A stretch of DNA of 12,962 nucleotides from Mageeibacillus sp. UBA5442 (GTDB lineage: Bacteria > Bacillota > Clostridia > Saccharofermentanales > DTU023), in the NCBI GenBank assembly GCA_002427475.1, contig DIRG01000051.1, positions 1 through 12,962 of the forward strand, written 5' to 3'. Both the position numbers and the translations under genes were made by a program. This document shows positions 1 to 5,855 of this stretch, piece after piece; within the stretch, counting starts at the first letter, position 1, and the number at the start of each line of letters is the position of its first letter. The notes under the pieces were generated by a model. It made no database searches, had not been told where the DNA came from, and saw nothing but the letters and a program-made list of their open reading frames with translations.

Positions 1-788
1 ATTTCGGTGGTCGTGTAATGGCTGGCCGGGAAGATCGCCTCGTAAGAACGCCCTCTGATCGTGCGCCCTGTAATGGCGTCAACATCACGAATTTCCTCAA
101 TTTCATCGCCGAAGAAAATAACTCGTGTGAGCGTGTTTTCTGATGCGCTGGGGAAAATATCCAGTGTGTCGCCTCGAACCCGGAATGTACCACGTTTGCT
201 TTCGTAATCGTTGCGCTGATACTGGATGCGTACCAGTTCGGAAATTACTTCATCGCGATCGATCCGCATTCCCGGTCGTAAGGCTATCATCATCTCTTTA
301 TAGTCAACTGGATCGCCTAAGCCGTAGATACAGGAAACAGAGGCCACGACGATGACATCGCGTCGCTCCAGTAAAGAAGATGTCGCCTTGTGTCGCAGAC
401 GGTCAATTTCATCATTGATGGCAGAGTCCTTCTCGATATAGATATCTCGAGAAGGAATATAGGCTTCAGGCTGATAATAATCGTAATAGGAGACAAAGTA
501 TTCTACAGCATTGTCCGGGAACAAGGCTGTGAACTCTGCCGCCAGTTGGCCTGCCAAGGTCTTATTGTGAGCAATAACGAGTGCCGGGCGCTGCGTCTCT
601 TCGATGACTTTCGCCATGGTGAACGTCTTGCCGGATCCGGTCACACCAAGAAGAGTCTGGGCTTTCATTCCTTCTTGAAGACCGGACACGATCTTGTTGA
701 TAGCTTCCGGCTGATCACCCTGCGGAACCATTGGCGATTGCAATACAAATTTTTGATTATATGTTTCAGGAAAATTTATATTTGACAT
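1..788 (-). CDS. uvrB: UvrABC system protein B, N-terminal part (cut by window edge)
   Basis: This is the damage-verifying DNA helicase subunit of nucleotide excision repair, which is loaded by UvrA and then recruits UvrC. About 262 N-terminal residues are present out of a usual ~660; the reading frame is open to the left edge. Visible landmarks are the family start region GDQPEAI (about 24-30), Walker A GVTGSGKT (48-55), the HNKTLAGQL block (about 74-82) and the tyrosine-rich beta-hairpin YYDYYQPEAYIPSRD (about 101-115) that inserts between DNA strands. The ATG at 786-788 is preceded by GAGGGGG (798-804) with 9 bases of spacing. It lies 61 bases downstream of the uracil-DNA glycosylase gene on the same strand with no visible terminator between them, so co-transcription as a repair unit is likely. 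The identification is secure; the C-terminal helicase and UvrC-binding parts cannot be judged. Confidence 0.97.
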   Translation of the reverse strand, partial: MSNINFPETYNQKFVLQSPMVPQGDQPEAINKIVSGLQEGMKAQTLLGVTGSGKTFTMAKVIEETQRPALVIAHNKTLAGQLAAEFTALFPDNAVEYFVSYYDYYQPEAYIPSRDIYIEKDSAINDEIDRLRHKATSSLLERRDVIVVASVSCIYGLGDPVDYKEMMIALRPGMRIDRDEVISELVRIQYQRNDYESKRGTFRVRGDTLDIFPSASENTLTRVIFFGDEIEEIRDVDAITGRTIRGRSYEAIFPASHYTTTE

Positions 789-849
789 GACTTATTTCCC
801 CCTCAAATGATTTTGCGGCGGCGCGGAGATTTTTTCTGTAACGGATTCA

Positions 850-1458
850 TTATTCCTGAGATAAAGCTTCTTTCAGGCCAAGTTCTGTCAGCTTTTGTCT
901 GACAGCGTACACATCCTGCCATAGTTCGGGTTTGCGTCTGTTATCGCGCAGAATATAAGCGGGATGATAAGTGGGCATCACGTAATAATCGTTGCTTTCA
1001 ATCCACTTGCCGCGTACTTTTGTAATGCCTTCCGTGTCGCTGGTGAAATAACGATAGGCGGTAGCGCCCATCAAGAGAAACACCTTCGGCTTGACCAAGC
1101 GGATTTGCGCGCTGAGCAGACGGCGGCACGCTGTCGCTTCCGCCTGGCTGGGGTTTCTGTTTCCCGGCGGACGACATTTCACAATATTGCAGATGTGGTA
1201 ATCATCCTCAGTCAGCTCCAGGCTCTTCAAGAGCGTATCAAGCAATTCACCGGAACGACCGACAAAGGGCAGCCCCTGTTCATCTTCATTTGCTCCGGGA
1301 CCTTCGCCCACTATCATCAACGGAGCTTTGATCGAGCCGCGCCAGATGACTACATTCTGTCTGCTTTGGTGCAATTCACACTCCTGACAGGCGAGACAGC
1401 TATCAATAAAACCTTGCCAAGCAGAGTCTATGTTCTTAAGATTTTCAGTATTTTTCAT
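850..1458 (-). CDS. Family 4 uracil-DNA glycosylase (4Fe-4S type)
   Basis: A 202-residue enzyme that removes uracil from DNA to start base excision repair. Family 4 hallmarks are seen in order: four cysteines placed as for the iron-sulfur cluster (C24, C27, C95, C111), the active-site motif GEGPGANEDE (51-60), the uracil-pocket segment GLPFVGRSGELLD (62-74), the KCRPPGNRNP block (94-103), and the C-terminal HPA motif (H165). Length matches the family's usual ~190-210. The ATG start has no convincing Shine-Dalgarno sequence, while a TATAAT box sits only about ten bases upstream, so the message may be nearly leaderless. uvrB follows 61 bases downstream, so two different uracil/bulky-lesion repair routes appear to be coupled in one transcript. 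Bacterial names used for this family vary (udg, udgA), so no symbol is given. Confidence 0.95.
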   Translation of the reverse strand: MKNTENLKNIDSAWQGFIDSCLACQECELHQSRQNVVIWRGSIKAPLMIVGEGPGANEDEQGLPFVGRSGELLDTLLKSLELTEDDYHICNIVKCRPPGNRNPSQAEATACRRLLSAQIRLVKPKVFLLMGATAYRYFTSDTEGITKVRGKWIESNDYYVMPTYHPAYILRDNRRKPELWQDVYAVRQKLTELGLKEALSQE

Positions 1459-1467
1459 AACTAGTCA

Positions 1468-1473
1468 ATTATA
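1468..1473 (-). promoter_or_regulatory. Candidate -10 box for the udg-uvrB unit
   Basis: A perfect TATAAT on the minus strand lies ten bases upstream of the glycosylase ATG (1456-1458). No good -35 hexamer is found at 16-18 bases; the best is CTATTT. If used, transcription would begin about three bases before the ATG, giving a leaderless message, which fits the missing ribosome binding site. The placement is inferred from sequence only. Confidence 0.35.
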
Positions 1474-1541
1474 CCCTAATCTGCTGTAAAAAATAGAAAT
1501 ATTTTTGAGCAAAAAATATTGTTAAAAATGTATCCTGTGAC

Positions 1542-1570
1542 TTGTTGATAATAGTACATATATGTAAAAT
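1542..1570 (+). promoter_or_regulatory. Candidate promoter of the FMN-binding-type lipoprotein
   Basis: TTGTTG (1542-1547) and TAAAAT (1565-1570) are separated by 17 bases, which fits a vegetative sigma factor. The predicted start near 1577 leaves a leader of about 30 bases containing the AAGGAG ribosome binding site (1592-1597). A perfect TATAAT also occurs at 1583-1588, but it would start transcription inside the ribosome binding site. Confidence 0.45.
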
Positions 1571-1608
1571 TTACTTTATTCATATAATAGTAAGGAGAAA
1601 AAATTAAT

Positions 1609-2061
1609 ATGAACAGAAGAAAACTAAGCATAGTTTTTCTGTCACTGATACTAGTATTGGCCCTGGTCCTTTCAGCTTGTAACGGTGACAACGATAGTCA
1701 ACCGACAGGCGCCAATGGGGCTACTCGTTATGAGTATAAAGGCGAACTGGATGAAAATGGCTGGGCCGTTGAAGCCTGGATTGATGTTAAAGATGGCGCA
1801 GTAGTTGATGCATTCTTCGATTATGTTGACGAAGAAGGCGGGTTGAAGTCAGAGGATCAAGAATATATTGATACCATGCGCGACCTGTCCGAGGTAGGTG
1901 CTGATATTTCCGTAATCATTAATTACCTAGAGAACTATCTGGAAAATAATACTGATGTTGATAGCGTTGACGCTGATGCCGTTTCCGGCGCGACTTCGAC
2001 CTACAACAACTTTCTTACAGCCGCGGAAGATCTATACAAACAAGCCGGCCTAACTGAATAG
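1609..2061 (+). CDS. Small lipoprotein with an FMN-binding (PplA-type) domain
   Basis: A 150-residue exported lipoprotein and the only plus-strand gene here. Residues 1-23 form a signal peptide (MNRRK, hydrophobic stretch, lipobox LSAC) with C24 as the predicted lipidated residue. An acidic linker follows to about residue 38, then one compact domain. Its pattern (an initial Y-K-G-E, a beta segment ending D-G-A-V-V-D, a Y-V-D-E-E-G-G loop, and the C-terminal signature DADAVSGATSTYNNF at 121-135) resembles the FMN_bind domains of Listeria PplA and the flavinylated subunits of RnfG/NqrC. In those proteins ApbE attaches FMN through a phosphoester to the threonine of SGAT, which would be T129 here. 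No apbE or electron-transfer partner lies in the window. AAGGAG at 1592-1597 supports the ATG, and a strong terminator follows. A role in extracellular electron transfer is inferred; the domain is small and the assignment is by motif. Confidence 0.8.
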   Translation: MNRRKLSIVFLSLILVLALVLSACNGDNDSQPTGANGATRYEYKGELDENGWAVEAWIDVKDGAVVDAFFDYVDEEGGLKSEDQEYIDTMRDLSEVGADISVIINYLENYLENNTDVDSVDADAVSGATSTYNNFLTAAEDLYKQAGLTE

Positions 2062-2097
2062 CCTTAGCGCATCAGTAAAAAAGTTTTCAAAAAGTAA

Positions 2098-2137
2098 AGA
2101 CCACACTTGAGTTTCCTTGGGTGTGGTCTATTTTTTC
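2098..2137. terminator. Bidirectional hairpin terminator between the lipoprotein gene and lysS
   Basis: The nine-base arms AGACCACAC (2098-2106) and GTGTGGTCT (2121-2129) are perfectly complementary. With G-U pairs the stem extends by five more pairs to a TTTC loop (2112-2115). On the plus strand it is followed by TATTTTTTC. On the minus strand it is followed by a T-rich run from the A-rich 2086-2097, so it can end both convergent transcripts. Confidence 0.85.
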
Positions 2138-2172
2138 GTCTTAATCCTGAGCTTGTCTTGCTCACGAGTTCT

Positions 2173-3669
2173 CTAATTCAAGGGGCGCATGGTCGGGAAA
2201 AGCAAAACATCGCGTATCGAGGCCGAATCTGTCAGCAACATGACCAGTCGATCGATGCCGATCCCTAAGCCACCGGTAGGAGGCATGCCGTATTCTAAAG
2301 CTTCAACGAAATCCTCATCTAAAAGCTGAGCTTCTTCGTCACCGGCTTCGTGCTTCTTCATCTGATCTGCGAAACGCTCCATCTGGTCGATGGGGTCGTT
2401 AAGTTCAGAGTAAGCATTGCCGTACTCGCGTCCGCCGATAAAGAGCTCAAATCTTTCCACCAAACCGTCGCTATCGGGTTTTTTCTTGGTCAGAGGTGAG
2501 ATCTCGATCGGATAGTCGATCAAGAAAGTCGGCTGAATTAATTTTTCTTCAGCGTAAAGTTCAAAGCAGTGGTTAAGGAGCTCACCCTTTGTCATCTGAG
2601 ACTCAACTTCAGGCACCTGACGCTCCGCCATCAGGCGATGAGCTGCCGCATCATCTTCAATCTCGCTAAAATCAATTCCTGCGTACTCTTTGACTGCATC
2701 GAGCATAGTCAGACGGCGGAAAGGCGGATTCAGGTCAATTTCAACACCTTGATACGTGATCTTTAAATCGTCGCAGACCGCGCGTGCTGAACTTACGACC
2801 AGATCTTCAGTCAGTTCCATCATGCCATGATAATCCGTGAAAGCCTGATAAAGTTCCATCATCGTGAATTCGGGATTATGTTTAGTGCTCATACCTTCGT
2901 TGCGGAAGTTGCGTCCAATTTCAAAGACGCGTTCAAAGCCGCCGACAATCAGTCTTTTCAGATACAACTCCGGGGAAATGCGCAGGTAAAGATCCAGATC
3001 CAGTGCGTTGTGATGCGTCACGAAAGGTTTCGCTGCAGCCCCGCCGGGGATGGTGTTGAGCTGAGGCGTTTCCACCTCGAGAAAGCCACGATCCATCAAC
3101 TCCTGACGGATAGTTTGAATGATCATGCTGCGCTTGACGAAGGTGTCGCGAACATCAGGATTCATAATCAGATCGAGATAGCGCTTACGATAGCGTGTAT
3201 CTGTGTCGCGCAAACCGTGAAACTTCTCCGGCAGAGGGCGTAAAGACTTGCTCAGCAGCTTCCACTCAGCGTTGCGGATCGAAATCTCGCCGCGCTTGGT
3301 GCGGAAAACCTGACCTTCTATCCAGACCAAGTCACCGATATCCAGTGACTGCCACTTTTCATAATTTTCATCACCCAGAACGTCGATTTTGCTGAAGATC
3401 TGAATTCTACCTGTGGCATCCATTAGATCGCTAAAGGCGACTTTGCCCATGCCACGTTTGCTCATGAGACGTCCGGCGACAGTTACGGTTTCCTCTTCCA
3501 GCTCGTCAAACTTGTCTGTTATTTCTTGAGCGCGGTGTGAGGCTTCGCATTTCGTTATGAGATAGGGGTCTTCCCCTGAATTTTGTAAAGCTTTAAGTTT
3601 TTCTAGCCTTATCCGTTCTTGCTCGGATAAAGCCGAAGCTGCGTCCTGTGTCAGCTGATCATTTGTCAT
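2173..3669 (-). CDS. lysS: Lysyl-tRNA synthetase, class II
   Basis: A 498-residue cytoplasmic enzyme that charges tRNA-Lys with lysine. An N-terminal anticodon-binding OB fold (about 60-145, with the SKRGMGKVAFSDLMD block) leads into the class II core. Motif 1 lies near 190-210 (FLEVETPQL), motif 2 near 249-272 (R256-N-E-G, then H-N-P-E-F-T) and motif 3 at 467-479 (GLGIGIDRLVMLL). Length is normal for bacterial LysRS. The frame is open 14 codons further upstream to 3711, but the ATG at 3669 is preferred: AAAGGAG lies nine bases before it and the protein then begins MTNDQL. This start overlaps the last 11 bases of greA, so the two are almost certainly translationally coupled. Transcription ends at the shared hairpin at 2098-2137. 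All catalytic motifs appear intact. Confidence 0.97.
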   Translation of the reverse strand: MTNDQLTQDAASALSEQERIRLEKLKALQNSGEDPYLITKCEASHRAQEITDKFDELEEETVTVAGRLMSKRGMGKVAFSDLMDATGRIQIFSKIDVLGDENYEKWQSLDIGDLVWIEGQVFRTKRGEISIRNAEWKLLSKSLRPLPEKFHGLRDTDTRYRKRYLDLIMNPDVRDTFVKRSMIIQTIRQELMDRGFLEVETPQLNTIPGGAAAKPFVTHHNALDLDLYLRISPELYLKRLIVGGFERVFEIGRNFRNEGMSTKHNPEFTMMELYQAFTDYHGMMELTEDLVVSSARAVCDDLKITYQGVEIDLNPPFRRLTMLDAVKEYAGIDFSEIEDDAAAHRLMAERQVPEVESQMTKGELLNHCFELYAEEKLIQPTFLIDYPIEISPLTKKKPDSDGLVERFELFIGGREYGNAYSELNDPIDQMERFADQMKKHEAGDEEAQLLDEDFVEALEYGMPPTGGLGIGIDRLVMLLTDSASIRDVLLFPTMRPLN

Positions 3670-4162
3670 TATTATGTACTCCTTTGGGCAGCGAAATATC
3701 CATGATTTCATATTTAAGCATCCCCGCTGGAGTTTTCACTTCGACCACTTGGCCTTTTTGCTTGCCGATCAGAGTTGAACCCACTGGGGACTCATTGGAC
3801 AATTTGCCGCTAAAAACATCTTCTTCCTGAGCACCGACGATTAGATAAGTTTCTTCATCACCGGTCTCTACGTCTCGAACACGCACCTGCCCGCCGAGAC
3901 TTACGCGTGTCTTGCTGATGCCTTTTTCTTCGATAACAGTTGAGTTCTTAAGAATTCTTTCAATCTCATGGATGCGAATTTCATTATCCGCTTTAGCTTG
4001 GGTCGCTTCCTCAAACTCAGAGTTTTCCGAGATGTCGCCAAATTCGCGCGCACGTTTGAGACGTTCTGCGATTTCAGCAGCAACTCTTGTCTTGCGATCT
4101 TCAAGCTCCGCATGTAATTCATTCAGTCCGTTATAGGTAAGTTCGTATGCTTTTTCAGCCAT
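3659..4162 (-). CDS. greA: Transcription elongation factor GreA
   Basis: A 167-residue factor that binds in the secondary channel of RNA polymerase and stimulates transcript cleavage to rescue backtracked complexes. The N-terminal coiled coil (about 1-75) carries the acidic tip GDISENSEF (42-50), with D43 and E46 as the residues that position the catalytic metal. The C-terminal FKBP-like domain (about 80-160) includes the conserved ESPVGSTLIGK block. Bacterial GreA is usually about 158 residues; the few extra C-terminal residues (about GVHNNDK) are encoded where the gene overlaps lysS. The ATG at 4162 follows GAGGGA (4169-4174) with six bases of spacing. greA next to lysS is a familiar arrangement in Gram-positive bacteria. 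I see no strong promoter in front; a weak TTGGCT-18-TAAGAT pair is present on the minus strand. Confidence 0.97.
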   Translation of the reverse strand: MAEKAYELTYNGLNELHAELEDRKTRVAAEIAERLKRAREFGDISENSEFEEATQAKADNEIRIHEIERILKNSTVIEEKGISKTRVSLGGQVRVRDVETGDEETYLIVGAQEEDVFSGKLSNESPVGSTLIGKQKGQVVEVKTPAGMLKYEIMDISLPKGVHNNDK

Positions 4163-4277
4163 AGATGCTCCCTCTGCTTATATCTTAATAATTGTGCTAA
4201 TTTCTAGCCAATGCCCAATACTATTAGGGAAGGATAACACATTATCCCTTATCCTGCAGAATGCCAAGTTAATAGTT

Positions 4278-4348
4278 GTGCCTGGCACCAAAATTGACTT
4301 AATTTACTTGCGTTAGTCAAGATTCGTGCCTGGCACAAATCTTGACTA
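4278..4348. repeat. Pair of REP-like palindromes (GTGCCTGGCAC)
   Basis: The 11-base palindrome GTGCCTGGCAC occurs at 4278-4288 and again at 4326-4336, in the same orientation. Both copies are followed by a related segment (c-AAAATTGACTTAA and a-AATCTTGACTAAA). The second copy is embedded in longer arms, TAGTCAAGATT (4314-4324) and AATCTTGACTA (4338-4348), giving an 11-pair outer stem, one mismatch and a 5-pair inner stem. No T-run follows on either strand in the right place, so it is not a typical terminator. Palindromic repeats of this kind next to single-strand transposase (RAYT) systems are known in Gram-positive genomes, so a REP-type element is my inference. Confidence 0.6.
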
Positions 4349-4354
4349 AAAAAA

Positions 4355-5854
4355 TTATGGTGTGTCTTTGCGAATGACGTCGTGCGCTCCGCCTTCAACA
4401 ATGCTGGTAGGCGAAACTATAACCAAGCGGGCCTTATGCTGGAACTCGTCAATTGTCTGAGACCCGCAAGAGACCATAGTGGCTTTGACTTTAGCCAAAG
4501 AGGTATCCACGTTATCCTTAAGTTTACCGGCGTAAGGAACGTAAGAGTCGACGCCTTCAGCAAACAACATTTGCCCATCATCACCGACATTCTCGTAGCG
4601 TTGCCAGTTTCTGGCTCGCTCCGACCCCTCACCCCAATATTCCTTAACATAGTTACCACTAACAGATAAGGTCCGTCCCGGGCTTTCATCAAAGCGAGCA
4701 AAATAGCGGCCCAGCATGACAAAGTCTGCGCCCATCGCTAAGGCCAGAGCCATATGATAGTCATATACAATACCGCCATCTGAACACAGAGGTATATAAA
4801 CGCCCGTCTCTTCATAGTAGCGATCACGCTCGGCTGCTACTGCCAACAAAGCAGAAGCCTGCCCGCGTCCAATTCCTTTCTGCTCACGTGTGATACAGAT
4901 AGAACCGCCACCGATACCTACTTTGATAAACGACGCTCCCGCTTCCGCCAAGTAACGGAAACCTTCCTTATCCACAACGTTGCCGCCGCCGACAGGAAAG
5001 TCCGGACCGTAATTTTCACGCACGAAATCCAGTGTATCTTTTTGCCACTCGCTAAAGCCGTCAGACGAGTCGATGCAAAGCACATCTGCCCCGGCCTCGA
5101 TCAGTGCAGGTACGCGGTCTTTGTAATCGTGAGTGTTAATGCCGGCACCCACCATAAGGCGCTTGTGTGAGTCCAGAAGTTCTTCCGGATTTTCCTTATG
5201 GCGATCGTAGTCCTTGCGGAAAACAAAAGCCACCATATTGCCCTCTTTGTCTAGAATCGGCAATTGATTAATTTTGTGATCCCAGATAATATTATTCGCT
5301 TCAGAAAGGCTGATGCCTTCTTCACCGTAAACAACATCGGAAATGGGTGTCATGAACTCTGCTATCGGAGTTTCACGCGACAGTCGGGACACTCGATAAT
5401 CACGGCTGGTGACTATCCCCAGCAGCTTACCGTTCGCACTACCGTCGTCAGTGATCGCCACGGTTGAATGACCGGTTCGCTCCTTCATCCGTAAAATATC
5501 CTTGAGTTTATCATCAGGTTTTAGATTGCTGTCGCTGGTAACAAAGCCGGCTTTATACTTCTTAGCCCGGATTACCATTTCGCACTGCGATTCAATCGGC
5601 TGCGAGCTGAAAACAAAAGCCAAACCTCCGGATCGAGCGAGCGCTATGGCCATGCGGTCACCGGAAACTGACTGCATGATGGCGGAGACCATCGGGATGT
5701 TCAGTTGCAGCGGACATTCCTCTTCACCTTTGCGGTATTTAACCAGAGGGGTGATCAAGGACACGTTGTCTGAGCTCGTCTCACGTGTAGTGAGATTCGG
5801 CAGCAGGAGATACTCACTAAAAGTTCTTGATAATTCAGAATCTATTATTGTCAC
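4355..5854 (-). CDS. guaB: IMP dehydrogenase, Tritrichomonas-type
   Basis: A 499-residue enzyme that oxidises IMP to XMP with NAD+, the committed step to GTP. A TIM-barrel catalytic domain is interrupted by a CBS pair (about 105-225). The IMP-binding catalytic loop reads GIGGGSICITREQKGIGRGQ (313-332), with nucleophile C320. The D-S-S-D-G block (262-266), the S-D-G-G segment (358-361) and the flap dyad R419-Y420 are present. Most bacterial enzymes read GIGPGSICTTR; this form and the numbering match, from memory, the crystallised T. foetus enzyme (C319, R418-Y419), and the C-terminal EGGAHDVI is similar. The GTG start (5852-5854) lies one base after the pyrG stop, and its AAAGGAG is inside the pyrG end, so translation is coupled. 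No canonical terminator follows; the REP-like hairpin does. Function is secure, the subgroup is likely. Confidence 0.95.
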   Translation of the reverse strand: MTIIDSELSRTFSEYLLLPNLTTRETSSDNVSLITPLVKYRKGEEECPLQLNIPMVSAIMQSVSGDRMAIALARSGGLAFVFSSQPIESQCEMVIRAKKYKAGFVTSDSNLKPDDKLKDILRMKERTGHSTVAITDDGSANGKLLGIVTSRDYRVSRLSRETPIAEFMTPISDVVYGEEGISLSEANNIIWDHKINQLPILDKEGNMVAFVFRKDYDRHKENPEELLDSHKRLMVGAGINTHDYKDRVPALIEAGADVLCIDSSDGFSEWQKDTLDFVRENYGPDFPVGGGNVVDKEGFRYLAEAGASFIKVGIGGGSICITREQKGIGRGQASALLAVAAERDRYYEETGVYIPLCSDGGIVYDYHMALALAMGADFVMLGRYFARFDESPGRTLSVSGNYVKEYWGEGSERARNWQRYENVGDDGQMLFAEGVDSYVPYAGKLKDNVDTSLAKVKATMVSCGSQTIDEFQHKARLVIVSPTSIVEGGAHDVIRKDTP

Positions 5855-5855
5855 T

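Noticed and set aside
964..1464. Plus-strand open frame of 166 codons
   Set aside because: It is fully antisense to the uracil-DNA glycosylase, has no family features or ribosome site, and is a shadow frame.
1583..1588. TATAAT as the -10 box of the lipoprotein gene
   Set aside because: Transcription would start inside the AAGGAG ribosome site, and no -35 box is present; the TTGTTG/TAAAAT pair upstream fits better.
3670..3711. Longer N-terminus for LysS from an upstream ATG
   Set aside because: It would overlap greA by 53 bases and has no good ribosome site; the ATG at 3669 has AAAGGAG at nine bases.
4232..4247. Palindrome GGATAA-CACA-TTATCC upstream of greA as terminator or operator
   Set aside because: Six A/T-rich pairs without a T-run, not clearly aligned with a promoter; too weak to call.
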